From Cristatella mucedo (lineage: Eukaryota > Bryozoa > Phylactolaemata > Cristatellidae), in the NCBI GenBank assembly GCA_009760855.2, contig WPIO01000023.1:4365501-4429500 (forward strand): 64,000 bases of DNA, in the 5' to 3' direction. The translations under genes and the position numbers were made by a program. The notes below the pieces were generated by a model that saw only the letters and a program-made list of their open reading frames with translations, was not told where the DNA came from and did not search any database. Below are positions 15,139 through 23,737 of the stretch, one piece after another. Each line of letters starts with the position of its first letter. Position 1 is the first letter of the stretch.

Positions 15139-16688
15139 ACATAGCCCCACTCACGTGCACACACGACCAATTGTGTCGCATAAAACTGCGAGTGCTGGGG
15201 TTGGGAAATCCGCTGCACCACGATATGCCAGCCTGATCGGCGAGATGTGTGCAGTGCCCTCATGCTTGCTATGGGCAGAATGGCACATGTCCATTGATTC
15301 GAGCCTACAAGCTACTGCACTCGGCTTCGGCACACGTGACACTTGCACCTGTCAGAACAGAGCAGCAAACCAGTTGAGCACTGAGAGGCTCAAGACAGGC
15401 TAAGCCAGTTTACAACCAATCCTCTGGCTATAATTCATCGCTCACATCCAGCACGGCAGCCTGTCCGTGCATGCACGGAATTCCGTGAGACACCGACAGT
15501 GCAGTACCTTGTAGTACTTCACGAGCTCTTCAATCTTGCCAGAAACTGGACAGAATCTCGTCATGGACGCATCGACGTAATCATACAGCACGTCCATCAT
15601 CTGCGAAATACAAGATGGTGCGAGGGCACGTGCCATCGTGCGCCGCCGTCGAGCAATGGCTCCAGAGCGCTTGAGAGCGACTCACAGCTAGAAACAGCAG
15701 GTAGCAGCGATAGTGGCAAAAGTAGTGGCAAAGGCGGCAGCAGCGAGCACTTGCCTTGCTGCTGATCACTGCCCGCTGCTCATCACGCGAGCCCTCCAGC
15801 CCGAGCACGGCCTTGGCAGTGCCATTGTAGAACGAGTAGGCCAAAGCCAGAGCGTCCTTGAATTTCTTCTGGCCCACCAAAACGTCGATGCGCTGCGCGA
15901 TGAGGACGAGGCGTGACAGCAATGCAACAGCAGCTGCAACCGGGCGGGCGGCCGGTGCATGCCCATGTGGCTATCAAGCGGACCGCCTCACCTCGTTCCA
16001 GTGACGCAAGTGCATCACCGTGAGAGACTTCGTCCCCAGAAAGAAGAGCTGCCTCCGGTAATTGCACACAGACTGATAGCAGGCATGGTCGGCAGCAAAA
16101 GCCTAAAGGTACAGTGACGGCACACGTCAGCAGTCTAGAGCCCGGCAAATTCTGCTTCTGCCACTTCCGCTACTTCTGCCGCCTCTGCTGCTGCCACTTT
16201 TGCTGCAGCTACGGCAGCTGCAGCTGCTGCTATGTAATGCTTCCGGCGGATGCAATTGGCCAGCCTGGGTACGTGGTGCCTGGTGCCGTCGAGCTCACCA
16301 GAGCAGGACTGACATTGCCGCCAGTGGCAAGCGACTTGAAGAAGCTCGTGCCAGAGACGAGGCGTATGTGCGACAGGTCGATGCACTCCAGCTCCTCCCA
16401 CGAGCGCACCTCCAGCACGTGCACTCGCTCTGACGTGTCGAGGGCAGCGACGATCTGCGTGTCGATCCACTGCGCACGACAAAAGGAAATAGGAAGCCGC
16501 CATGTCGGGTGGGGAAGTGTCACCACCGTCCGACACTCGGTAAACAGAGTCCGATTAGGATGGGGGGTCGGCGCACCGACGGCGACAAAAAGCAAAGACA
16601 CAGAAGCAAAGTGGAATAGAGTGACAGCTGACGGCCACTATTGCATTCGTAAAAATAACCAGCCAAGGTCGTTCTGAATGCTCTTATC

Positions 16689-16747
<59 letters not shown>

Positions 16748-19700
16748 GCTCAGTGCATGCACCTATGGAAGCAGCAGCAGCCTACCATGAAGCTCTGGAT
16801 CTTGAAGTGCACCTTTCTTTGTCGAATGGGCTCCAAATACACCTCCTTCGGACTCTTGCACACTACCTGTGAGATAGGAAGGACAATAAGTGCATACAAA
16901 GCACGAACATTGAGGGCCTGGGCCTGGGGACCTGGAGGTCGGTGAATGCACGCAATGCACGGAGGACGGGTCTGATCGAAAAGTCCGACCGAAAAGACCA
17001 ATCAAAAGGCCCGATCGAAGCAAACACGAAAGTCTCTGAAGACATCAGCAGTGTGTCGGGTGACAAGAATGCAAAAGTCTAGAATGCAAATGCCAAGAGC
17101 AAGCAGGATGACTGAAAACTCCTGTGTATGAAAAACAAAATAAGGTAGTGATTGCAAGAGGCAGCCGACGACCACTAGCTTGGGTCGGAGGCTAGTTACC
17201 TCTTTAGCTGGTAAATTGGTCGGAGTGAACACGAAGCAGACACTCGCTCTGCTGGCACTAGCACGAGCAAGGCCTGCAGGCAGGCACCTTTACTACAGGG
17301 CAGTGTCACTACAGCGCTGGCAGCGCCGGCTGCCCCCACATATACGCATTCCTTCAGCAATAGAGTATGCGCCACCACGGCCAGTCTGCCTGGCTCCGCG
17401 GAGCCACGAGAGATTTGCGATGGTGTTACGATGGTGACGTTTTCTACAGCTTAGGCACTCACAGCTTATGTGACTGGCGCCTCGAAAAAATCGGTAGTGC
17501 ATGCATAGCCTTCGTCACAAGCAGCAAAGAAAAAGTGCTAAGGTGAGTTAAAAAGTTAAGTTAACAAAACTATGCAAAGGCCACTAAAAAAAAAAAAGCT
17601 TCAGCACAGCACGAGACGCATGACGTATCGTTGAATGGAAACAAAAGTAGCACACAGCATGCAGAGTGCAAAGAAAGGGAGCCGAAAACGACAAACGAAA
17701 GCAGAAAACTGGAAAACAAGTAGGTAACGACAGCACCACTGAAGCAGCCTTGCAGTGCCCGGCCGTGGCATGGGAGACACGATCTCTAGCTCATTCTGAC
17801 GAGTGAGCCAAGAATGAAAGGCTAGCCACACACGGGTAATGCCATGACCACTATAAGGCTTTGCTCTTCCAATAGGTGATGCTATTGTGCGACCATCACC
17901 ACGTGCTCGAAATTTAGGTGTCGTTTTCGACAGCTGAATCAATTTTAAAAGCTTCATTCAGAAGACTGCTTCTAAAGCTAGCCATCACGTCCGATCCCTA
18001 TCCAAGATTAGGAGCTGTCTCCCACAGTTGCTTGTAAAAAATTTACCAGCTCCTTAGTTCTGTCTCGGCTTGATTATTGTAATTCCCTTTTGGCTGGGCT
18101 ACCAAAGAAAGCTATTAGGCCACTGCAGCAGACTATGAATATGGCTGCAAGGCTAGTCTTCAAGTCCCAGCGGTTTGAGCACGTGCCTCCTTTGCTAAAA
18201 GAGCTAGCATAGATGCCGGTTGAGCAACGGATACAAAGCAAAGTTCTCACGCTTACCCACAAGGCCAGCCACGGCTTGGCTCCTTCATACCTAGCTGAAC
18301 TGCTGCATCAGTTTCAGCCTGTTCGCACCCTCAGGTCCTGTGTGGACAATAAATTAGCTGTTCTAGTTCTCGCTTAAAGACCGTTGGCGACAGAAGCTTT
18401 AGCTCTGCAAGTCCTAGACTGTGGAACTTGCTTCCACAACGCAAAGACGAAACTTACGCAACGAAACTACTCTCCTACTGCCGACTATGGCTCATCCTTT
18501 TCAGTGGTCCTGAGCTGCTACTTCCATGCTACTCACTACCTCAACTGCTCTCCTGACTCTGCTATGCTTCCCAATTTCTCTTTGTTGCGTGAGACGAAGT
18601 TTGTTGGCTACCGAATGCACACCGAAAGCCGCTTAGGCTGTGAGTGCGCTCCACAAAACTCCCCTTCGTAAAACCCACATGGTCTTTATGACTTAGTGGA
18701 GTTACAGATGGAGATACATTACATTACATTACCACTGACCTGATAGAAGTGAACACTGCCTTCCCTAGCACAGGTCAGGACAGGCGAAAACACGTTCTGC
18801 TTCGGTGCCACCTCGATGTAAACGAACTGCCAGGTTAGCAACGGCAGGCAGTCTGCACTACCGGTGAGTGGTTGAACAGCAACGACGTTAAGCTCTGGCC
18901 TTAGTGCAACGAGCCAAACCTAGGCATGTCAAAGTGTACCGAATCGTCAACGGCAGCATCCGGCCAAGATGTCTGCAAAATCGCAGCAACGAGCGACACG
19001 CAAGTCCCACCGAACGACGCCAGCCGAGCTTGGCCTGCGGCTATGGGCACGCAGTGCATGTCTGGCCGGAACTACCTTGGTCCACGTTGCCATGGCGACG
19101 AGGGACAGCGACTCCAGTGCCCGATCCTGCACCAGAGGATGTAGGCGAAGAGGCTCAACGCAGCAAACCTCGCCACGGCTACAGGCGAAGAGCAAAAGGA
19201 ATCGGGCAACGACAAAACAATACAACAGCAACTAGAGGAAGTGGTGTAGCGCTCGACGTCAGAGTGCTACATCGGCAACGGCACGCGACAGCGCCGAAAT
19301 GAGATAAGCGTGCATGCGAGCGCACGCACCTGCCTGTAAAAAGGCAGTGAGAATTGCAGCCACGAATGCCCATGATCCTCCTGGAAAACGAAAAGAAGGA
19401 TCGCGCTAAGGCCAGGCGCTGCCTCGGCAACCTGCCGTGGGTCGGTCAGCTCTCACCCGCCTGTCTGCTCAGCAGGGCCGGGGCTGCTGATGCTGCAGCG
19501 CAGCTGGGGAGACAACAACTCACGTGAACTCGAGCTCGTACACGGAGCCGCTGCTGTCGCTGCACACGGCCAGAGTGTGGCTGTCCGTGAACTTGACGTG
19601 CAGTACGGCGGTGCCAGGCGGATGAGCATCGGTGAGTGTGCGCAGCAAGGAGCCGTCCGTCAGGTCCCACATCATGATCGGCCCTCGAGCAAAGCCGACC

Positions 19701-22700
19701 AGCAGACGTGAGCCGTCGCGACTGAACCCCATCGCCGACACGGCGCCGTGCTGGGAACCAATGGCGGCGCTGCCGAGACACCATCGCAGCACCTGCTTGG
19801 TGTCTGCGGAGCAAAATCCAAACAATAGCAGCGCGTCACCGGCAGGTGCTCATCTCACACATACGTCGCATCACCTTCACTAGCAAACGAGGGGGGTAGG
19901 GGTAGACCATCATAGGCAAATCAGGCCGAAGCAAGCTCAGCGAGCTTACGTCATAGGGGATGCCGAATCGCTCTCGCGTGAATGAGCACTGGCGCTAATC
20001 GATGTACGCCGAAAGGGATGCAACAATATCGAAGCAACACGATCGAAGCATCACAGCAAGTGCAAACATGGTGGCGCTCTTGCGAAACGCTCGATGATCG
20101 AACATATCGACAGCCAACGAATCTCGGTGCAAAGCAAGCTTGCGATGGAAAACGCACAAAGCAGAAGTCGTTGGGCGTGCTCGAGCGCAGCAGGTTCGAA
20201 ACATGCAAAGGATGCGCACACAAAAGCCAAGAGATGCATGCCAACGTGGCTGGCACTTCACTACGAGGGTGACCAGCAGTGAACCCCTTGCAGTTGGCCT
20301 GCGACCCATGGCGGCATTGTTTACAATAGGAATGCCTGCCCCTTGGGGGGGAGGAGGGAAGGAGGATGGGAGTCCTGCAAGGAAGGCATCTCACAGGGGG
20401 TGCATAGCTTACCGACCACTGGGGGAGGGGGCTAGACGACCCATCACCAGGCTATAATCAAAGATACTAGACAGCTAGCGCAAGCGTGCCCTACGCCGAC
20501 GATTCACTCGGGCTCGTCTCGAACCAGGGGCACCTCACGAGGATGGAGAGCTCCTCCTCGAGAGCTCGGCACGCCCTTTGCCCTCTTTGCCCGTGGTTTA
20601 CGAGCTTAGCCACGAGTCAACAGCAAGGCAAGCAGTAGATTTCGAAATGCGTACCGAAAGTCAGAACCAGCCCTCGCGAAGTGCCCACGGCCAGTTGCTT
20701 GTCCACACACACGGCGGTCGGGGTGCCGGCATTAACCCGATCCTGAAAATGAGAATACAGAAATGAGACTGCTGAAAAGAGAATGCTGAAAGAGCAGCGG
20801 CAGCACGACGACCAAAGGACGGCGGGTGAAAGTGTGTGAACTGTTTACATACAGCTTCACGAGTCAGACAAAGTCAGGAGTGGTGGAAATTGGACAGCAA
20901 CTAACAGTGATCCGGGTGTAGGAATACTCACAAAGCAATGGCAAATGAAAACTAATCAGTGGCTGCAACAAGAAAAGGAAAATCGTGTTTTCCAAGCACA
21001 CTTAAATTACAACAGAACGACGAAATATCTGAAGTAAGGAGGCAGCCAGCACTTTGGATGCCAGGCTTTGCACTGCTTCAGGCAGGAGGTTCCTCACAGA
21101 CGAACCATGCACACTGGAATGGACAGCACCTAAAGAAAGACCTAATATTAAATATAAAGAAGCACAAAAACCATAACAGTGGGTCTTTCAAATGAGCTTA
21201 AAAATAGAGCCACGCAAGTTCTATCCTGTTCAAACACTACAAGGGCAGCTTTGCACATAATGCTTTCGAAACGCTCGGCTACGACTGCATGACCGGAAGG
21301 TGTGCACATCTCGCCTGCCACCAGTGCATGCTGGCTGAACACTAAGCGCTGATGGCACAAACCTGAGCTTCCGCATGATGGCCATTCAATTGAAATACTC
21401 CCTTGTGGGGGCGCTGTACGATTGGAGAGACCGAGATCCAGCCAAGGACCGCTTAAAAATGCCTATGCTTACCATCAAAGTTTGCACTCAAAGATGTCAT
21501 GCAATGTATATCCATCTGCAACTCCACAAAGCCACAGAGACTAAGTGGGTGTTACTGCAGGAGAAAAAGTAAGAAGCATAGCTGAATCAAGAGGGTAGTT
21601 GAGGTAGCGAGTAGCGTGGAAGTACCAGCTCGGGACGGCTGGAAATGATCTGCCGTAGTCGGCAGCAGGCGAGTAGATGTCGTTGCGTAAGAATTGTGGA
21701 AGTGGGCTCCACAGTCTAGGTACTTCCGAGTAATGATCAGGAAGATCGTGTCTTCATTTTATGTTGCCAGACTGACGAATGAATTCAAGCGAATGCATCG
21801 AAGCATGCGAGTTCATGTGTTTTTGACGTCTTGCCTTAATTGTTGCAACTCCCTTTATTAAGGACCTCCAGCCTGAGCCTATGATTAGCAGCCAATGGTG
21901 CAAAACTCTGCGGCTTGTCTAGTCTGTCGTCAATGGTGTAGCTGACGCATGAAACCATCATTATGTCTGACCTTCAGTGGCTCGTTATCGAGCATCGAAT
22001 CGACGTCAACATCTACAGTCTGGCATACAGGTCGCTTAACTGGCTTGCACCATCCTACCTATGTATTATATTTATTATTTATTATATATCCATCCTACCT
22101 AATTTGACCCCCTTGCTTCTCCCGTGTACTCTCGTAGCACTCATTCCTCGGCATCTAGTCATCTCACTGTTCCTCGCACTGAATTGAAATCTTTCGGCGA
22201 TCGAGCCTTTAACTCCCGTGCACCGAAAGTCTGGAACTCGCTTCCGGCTACAGTCACCACACCTGCAACGACTTTGTGTCTTTAAAGCGTCTGCTGATGA
22301 CGCATCTGTTCAGGTCAGCACGCTTTCCCTTCGCCCCAGAGGGCTTGTCTTTTTTTTTGTTTTGTGCATGCTTTGCAGAAGTACGTCTGAATGATTCGGC
22401 ACACGATACAGGGGTTCTAGAGGCTAGAGGTCCTACTAATCGGTGGCTCTTAGTGTCTTCATGTTTGCTTTAGCATGCTGGCCTAAGCATGATACTTGTT
22501 TGCTTTTGCATACTCGATGCCGTGCACGTCACTAACCTTCGGGTATTGATTCTCTTCAGCGAGTCACAAAGTGCCGGTGAGAGATTATGTTTCCTTGGAT
22601 GCTTTACAGACGACCTATTATTTATTGGAAAATATACAACCAAAAAACTATGGCGATGCACTTACTTGAGCTGAGCTTAGCTGGGCAGCAATTTTGCTCA

Positions 22701-23155
22701 GAGATGTGTGCCTACTGACAGGGCCGTGCCCGTCGTAGGCAAACTTCTTCCTGAAAAAGGAGAGCCCGAGAAGAAGCCCGAAGTCGTGCCTCTGCATTAA
22801 TCCAAGCAAACGCTTTGCAAGCAGCGCTCGGATTTGTTGCAGGCACAGGTCAAGCTAGGGATCAAAGTGGCCTTCACGATGCACTTACTTCCTTCTGTCA
22901 GCATCATCTGTGCTATCCAGCAGCGGGCTGGAAAAGTAGCTAATGGGTGAGAATACGTCGGAAGCTGCATCGGCTTGTGGAAGTGCTAGGTCGAGATCAC
23001 TGTCTGCCTGTTTAAAAAGTGGTCGAGGGTCAGAATAGAAACAGTACAAGGCACCTGCTGAGCACATCGAAGTGTTTCTGTGTACCTACTTCCGTTAAAA
23101 TAGTTTCAAGGGATGGCGCCTCTACAGTTGGAAGATCAAACTCTTTCTCGTCGAG
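119..23155 (-). CDS. VPS8: VPS8 homologue, CORVET subunit (17 exons placed, 3' half off window)
   Basis: VPS8 is the Rab5-binding subunit that makes the CORVET tether on early endosomes. It has an N-terminal WD40-like propeller, a long alpha-solenoid and a C-terminal RING. Seventeen minus-strand exons between 23155 and 119 read in the order and spacing of animal VPS8, and nearly every splice phase joins cleanly. Diagnostic stretches include [37 protein letters not shown] and [10 protein letters not shown]. About 2.1 kb of coding sequence (around 700 residues) is visible, against about 1,430 residues for the human protein, so roughly half is present. The gene continues past the left edge. One short exon between the exons at 15508 and 10927 was not located. 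The start codon was not identified; a candidate upstream exon is listed separately. Two introns use GC donors. Introns hold many LINE fragments and microsatellites. Confidence 0.93.
718..839 (-). CDS. VPS8: VPS8 exon (LLVYISCCL), GC donor
   Basis: Two leading bases plus 40 codons, acceptor TTTTGCAG. It encodes [19 protein letters not shown] and ends SLGDKLKQE. The alignment requires the exon to end at CAAGAG followed by GCAAGTG, a second GC-AG intron. Reading on gives a stop soon after. The next exon starts in the required phase. Confidence 0.92.
840..1157. other. VPS8 intron, nothing recognised
   Basis: Ordinary AT-leaning intronic sequence between the exon ending at 839 and a LINE fragment. 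Confidence 0.5.
1158..1480 (+). mobile_element. LINE family 1 3' end, older copy
   Basis: Contains ACCAACCTCAAATCTTTTGG AGACCG, the NLKSFGDR coding stretch, then the WNSL region, ATGCTGACACTGTGC and a tail resembling AGTGCCTAGAAACAGACTTA...GGGTGCTATATAAATG. Diverged; VPS8 intron. Confidence 0.75.
1560..1712 (-). mobile_element. LINE family 2 3' end
   Basis: A GTATGTATGTATGCATG tail variant, CTCCACAAAGTCATAAAGAC CATGTGGG and GGTACGCATTCGGTAGCCAA CAGACTTTG, the complement of the family 2 3' end. Confidence 0.78.
1721..2035 (-). mobile_element. LINE family 1 coding fragment
   Basis: The complement carries the C-terminal RT stretch (WLP-like to PAYLS...WNSLL). The encoded peptide on the minus strand includes [20 protein letters not shown]. 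It lacks the 3' tail. Confidence 0.65.
2161..2250. repeat. (CA)n microsatellite
   Basis: Imperfect then perfect CA repeat next to a LINE tail fragment. Confidence 0.97.
2290..2447 (+). mobile_element. LINE family 1 3' tail fragment
   Basis: Contains TTTGCATGCTGACCCTGTGT and a tail like AAAATGCCGAGAAAAAGATTGAG...TCTGAGGGCG. It lies behind a CA microsatellite, an arrangement also seen at 14834-15137. Confidence 0.65.
2455..2590 (-). mobile_element. tRNA-derived SINE head, old copy
   Basis: The complement of CAGGGTTTGAACCCACAACT is a B box, and GGCAAGCACCTTAATCACTG GGCC complements an A box. The layout resembles the SINE A head but its hairpin tail is missing. Confidence 0.6.
3520..4165 (+). 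mobile_element. decayed LINE 3' part with ATT tail
   Basis: Remnants of a C-terminal RT: CTGCCACATCATACCACTTC (CHIIPLL), GTGCTCTTGCACCACCAACT, and a WNSL-like segment. It ends GGATAAAGCCTTGGTTCACT AGGGTACTAC and TTATTATTATTAT. Too decayed to assign to a group. VPS8 intron. Confidence 0.55.
4553..4640 (-). mobile_element. tRNA-derived SINE head, old copy
   Basis: AAGGGCTCGAACCCAAGAAA (B-box complement) and GGCAAGCACCTTATCTCTGG GCC (A-box complement). Same architecture as 2455-2590. Confidence 0.55.
5340..5605 (+). mobile_element. decayed LINE RT fragment
   Basis: Reads [20 protein letters not shown] and a region equivalent to [21 protein letters not shown], the segment after YADD in L2/CR1 proteins. 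No tail. Confidence 0.7.
5610..6160. other. VPS8 intron, nothing recognised
   Basis: No coding exon, tail hairpin or terminal repeat was recognised. The open frames here have no family resemblance. Confidence 0.5.
6165..6400 (-). mobile_element. LINE family 2 3' end
   Basis: Begins with the tail complement TAATGTAATGTAATGT, then GAACTACATGAAGTCACC, and GCATTCGGTACGCATGTGAT AGCCAACAGACTTCAT. VPS8 intron. Confidence 0.8.
6553..6705 (+). mobile_element. tRNA-derived SINE B
   Basis: A box TGATGGCCCAGGAGGTAAGG, B box GGTTCGAATCC, then a distinct body (GCGATCCTTTATTGCC, GCAAGCGGTGGTGACAGCC, AAGGCTCTTCTGCTGCTACA) ending GAGGCTGTTAAAATAAGCTA. The tail is unrelated to LINE family 1. VPS8 intron. Confidence 0.82.
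7238..8490 (-). mobile_element. L2/CR1-type LINE, 5'-truncated, with RT C-terminal part (family 1)
   Basis: An open reading frame on the minus strand from 8488 to 7550 encodes the end of a reverse transcriptase. It has the catalytic YADD box ([14 protein letters not shown]) at about residues 48-51, then [20 protein letters not shown], a [11 protein letters not shown] motif and [20 protein letters not shown]. All are hallmarks of the L2/CR1 clade. The sequence before YADD shows a one-base slip that breaks the expected GVPQGSVLGPVL motif, so the copy is inactive. The 3' end reaches an imperfect ATT/AAT tail at 7238-7270. It lies in the long VPS8 intron between the exons at 9113 and 839. Confidence 0.92.
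9113..9254 (-). CDS. VPS8: VPS8 exon (YDAFIYVYN)
   Basis: Forty-seven codons plus 1 nt. It encodes [20 protein letters not shown] and YLTPLHKLL, matching LMCWENRLYDAMIYVYNRG and the M-KLF segment. Acceptor CTGCAG, donor G|GTAAGA. The next exon lies more than 8 kb away. Confidence 0.95.
9985..10015. repeat. (CT)n microsatellite
   Basis: About 30 bp of CT in a VPS8 intron. Confidence 0.95.
10070..10462 (+). mobile_element. LINE family 2 3' end
   Basis: Shares with 18360-18732 the stretch AGAAGCTTTAGCTCTGCAGG, GTGGAACTCGCTTCCACAAT, GTGTGAGACGAAGTCTGTTG and GATGGAGATACATTACAT. 5'-truncated; VPS8 intron. Confidence 0.85.
10705..10927 (-). CDS. VPS8: VPS8 exon ([10 protein letters not shown])
   Basis: One leading base plus 74 codons, acceptor TTTTAG, donor GAG|GTATCT. 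It encodes [44 protein letters not shown] and [14 protein letters not shown], all close to animal VPS8. It requires a preceding exon ending with two extra bases, which I could not place with confidence. Confidence 0.95.
10948..11001. repeat. 17-bp tandem repeat beside a VPS8 acceptor
   Basis: GGTTCACCGGATGTGTG repeated about three times (third unit GGTTCGCCGGATGTGGG), about 20 bp from the acceptor of the exon at 10705-10927. Confidence 0.93.
11002..14833. other. VPS8 intron(s), mostly unassigned; a short exon expected here
   Basis: The protein model needs about 17 residues between the exons at 15508-15600 and 10705-10927, entering in phase 0 and leaving two bases. I saw no convincing match. 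No transposon end was recognised here either. Confidence 0.5.
14834..14946. repeat. (CA)n microsatellite
   Basis: CA repeat with a pure core at about 14865-14913, abutting the LINE family 1 tail that starts at 14946. Confidence 0.97.
14946..15137 (+). mobile_element. LINE family 1 3' end with ATT tail
   Basis: Contains TGCATGCTGACCCTGTGCAT, the tail hairpin AAAGCGCCTAGAAAGAGATT...TCTCTGAGGGCGCTTT, and (ATT)n at 15109-15137. It is 5'-truncated immediately behind a CA microsatellite, in a VPS8 intron. Confidence 0.85.
15508..15600 (-). CDS. VPS8: VPS8 exon
   Basis: Thirty-one codons, phase 0, acceptor TTTCGCAG, donor AAG|GTACTG. It encodes [18 protein letters not shown] and [11 protein letters not shown], paralleling the LFHYADRALKKCP...GKI segment. 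About 17 residues expected after it are not found before the next exon. Confidence 0.87.
15755..15892 (-). CDS. VPS8: VPS8 exon (start of solenoid), GC donor
   Basis: Forty-six codons, phase 0. It encodes [20 protein letters not shown] then [12 protein letters not shown], the start of the alpha-solenoid. It must end at AGCAAG followed by GCAAGT, a GC-AG intron, because the next exon begins exactly where the protein requires. No GT donor is available in frame. Confidence 0.92.
15992..16102 (-). CDS. VPS8: VPS8 exon
   Basis: Thirty-seven codons, phase 0, acceptor CCTTTAG, donor GAG|GTGAGG. It encodes [20 protein letters not shown] and ends VMHLRHWNE, matching the ACYQS...LGTKS-x-VM-LR-W segment that closes the propeller. 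Confidence 0.92.
16299..16469 (-). CDS. VPS8: VPS8 exon (last propeller strands)
   Basis: Fifty-seven codons, phase 0, GCGCAG acceptor and CTG|GTGAGC donor. It encodes [34 protein letters not shown] and [15 protein letters not shown], a near-diagnostic series for VPS8. Confidence 0.95.
16692..16743. repeat. (CT)n microsatellite
   Basis: About 50 bp of CT in a VPS8 intron, about 45 bp from the exon at 16786. Confidence 0.98.
16786..16866 (-). CDS. VPS8: VPS8 exon
   Basis: Twenty-seven codons, phase 0 at both ends (CACAG acceptor, ATG|GTAGGC donor), encoding [20 protein letters not shown] then FKIQSFM. It occupies the slot between the blade above and the WIDTQ blade below. Its sequence is less conserved than its flanks. 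Confidence 0.75.
17850..18732 (+). mobile_element. L2/CR1-type LINE, family 2, with ACATT tail
   Basis: Plus-strand frames, with a stop and slips, encode [23 protein letters not shown], a CNSLLAGLP-like motif, APSYLAELL and ALQVLDCG...WNLLPQ. The 3' noncoding part reads GTGAGACGAAGTTTGTTGGC and ATGGTCTTTATGACTTAGTG, and the tail is GGAGATACATTACATTACAT. It differs from family 1 in tail and sequence. It ends about 5 bp from the donor of the VPS8 exon at 18740-18919 on the other strand. Confidence 0.88.
18740..18919 (-). CDS. VPS8: VPS8 exon (blade with PLLTWQF)
   Basis: Sixty codons, phase 0 at both ends, acceptor CCTAG, donor CAG|GTCAGT. It encodes [14 protein letters not shown] and [15 protein letters not shown], ending REGSVHFYQ. 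The donor is almost touched by the ACATT tail of a LINE lying just downstream in the intron (see findings). Confidence 0.9.
19076..19178 (-). CDS. VPS8: VPS8 exon (GEVCC-EPL motif)
   Basis: One leading base plus 34 codons with donor AAG|GTAGTT. It encodes [10 protein letters not shown] and then [14 protein letters not shown], both strongly conserved in the family (GEVCCIEPL, SLLAMASLTK). Confidence 0.93.
19330..19380 (-). CDS. VPS8: VPS8 short exon
   Basis: A 51-nt exon encoding [16 protein letters not shown], matching the MGVR-C-SRCLFSG stretch of the family. Acceptor TTTTCCAG, donor AG|GTGCGT. Its single leading base and two trailing bases complete codons with both neighbours. Confidence 0.85.
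19524..19803 (-). CDS. VPS8: VPS8 exon (propeller core, signature motif)
   Basis: The longest VPS8 exon here (280 nt). It carries the most diagnostic stretch: a WD repeat with [20 protein letters not shown] followed by [16 protein letters not shown] and SGSVYELEF. It is preceded by a CTCCGCAG acceptor and ends AC|GTGAGT. Both phases match the neighbouring exons (2-nt entry, 2-nt exit). Confidence 0.96.
20655..20742 (-). CDS. VPS8: VPS8 exon (first propeller blade)
   Basis: Twenty-nine codons plus 1 nt. It encodes a blade with [20 protein letters not shown], the family's serine/glycine-rich GTS-GL strand. Acceptor TTTTCAG, donor G|GTACGC. Confidence 0.9.
21505..21745 (-). mobile_element. LINE family 2 3' end
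   Basis: ATATCCATCTGCAACTCCAC AAAGCCACAGAGAC, then the complement of the CTGAGC and WNSLPQ region (GAATTGTGGAAGTGGGCTCC ACAGTCTAGG). Part of the 3' noncoding sequence is deleted. VPS8 intron. Confidence 0.78.
21835..22635 (+). mobile_element. older L2/CR1-type LINE 3' part (group 3)
   Basis: Contains coding remnants ([25 protein letters not shown]) and a different tail: GTGCCGGTGAGAGATTATGT TTCC followed by GACGACCTATTATTTATT. It overlaps the end of the VPS8 intron and stops about 30 bp before the exon at 22666. Confidence 0.7.
22666..22750 (-). CDS. VPS8: VPS8 exon (pre-propeller)
   Basis: One leading base plus 28 codons with a CAA|GTAAGT donor. It encodes [18 protein letters not shown] followed by [11 protein letters not shown], parallel to the basic/HG-x-RHS-L segment leading into the first propeller blade. 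Confidence 0.85.
22889..23007 (-). CDS. VPS8: VPS8 exon (acidic linker)
   Basis: Thirty-nine codons plus 2 nt, ending at AA|GTAAGT. The translation is Asp/Ser-rich ([13 protein letters not shown]... to [11 protein letters not shown]), as in the acidic linker between the N-terminal motif and the basic KKK stretch of VPS8. The 2-nt overhang is completed by the first base of the next exon. Confidence 0.75.
23090..23155 (-). CDS. VPS8: VPS8 exon (N-terminal acidic segment)
   Basis: Twenty-two codons, phase 0 at both ends, bounded by CAG and GTAGGT. The translation contains [20 protein letters not shown], matching the conserved EKEFD-P segment ahead of the propeller in animal VPS8. Confidence 0.8.
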
Positions 23156-23641
23156 CTGAAAGAAAGAAAATTGCTTGTTTAATCTAACGCAGAAGACACT
23201 CAATCGCAAAAGCAGCGATTATTCAGCATGCACGTGCACTGGGAAAAAGCACGACCAGTACACTGCTAGTCTTCTCCGTGTCAATGTTCCTTGCAAATGC
23301 GACACACAAGCAAACTAGGAAATCTGTTTTACCGGCATTAGCTCACGTCAAAGTAAAAAAAAGAAGCTTAGGGCCGGTTTATTCGTCGGAGGCTTTCATA
23401 TAGCAGAATCAGATATTTAGTGAATATCACTCCGGCTTGCAGTGGACCAAACAAGAGAATTGTGTGTAACCAAGTCTAGAGCCAACGCCAATCAAAATTA
23501 CGAACGGATCGAAACTCCCATTAGTAATCTAACCGTTGCACCAAGACGACCAATTTAGTTTACCCCCGCAGATAGATCAGAAGAAGTTTGGCACTATATG
23601 AGTAAAATATTACTGAAAAAACTCTGTTGAATATGAGCGAC

Positions 23642-23737
23642 CTGTATGGGTTCTAAAGCCAGAACATTATCTCTAACGATGTATGCATCCACGGTATCAA
23701 CATCGGTGGCGCGACTACGACAGGGCTTTAAATTCCA
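23642..23737 (-). CDS. possible 5' exon of VPS8 (tentative)
   Basis: An open block of 32 codons on the minus strand has an AG acceptor after a T-rich stretch and a CAG|GTCGCT donor. It is phase 0 at both ends, so it would join the next VPS8 exon at 23155 without a frameshift. It reads ...DVDTVDAYIVRDNVLALEPIQ. The N-terminus of VPS8 is poorly conserved, so homology cannot confirm it. It has no start codon, so another exon would be needed upstream. Confidence 0.35.

Noticed and set aside
18904-19302. Plus-strand frames opposite VPS8 exons
   Set aside because: Shadows of the conserved minus-strand exons at 18740-19178.
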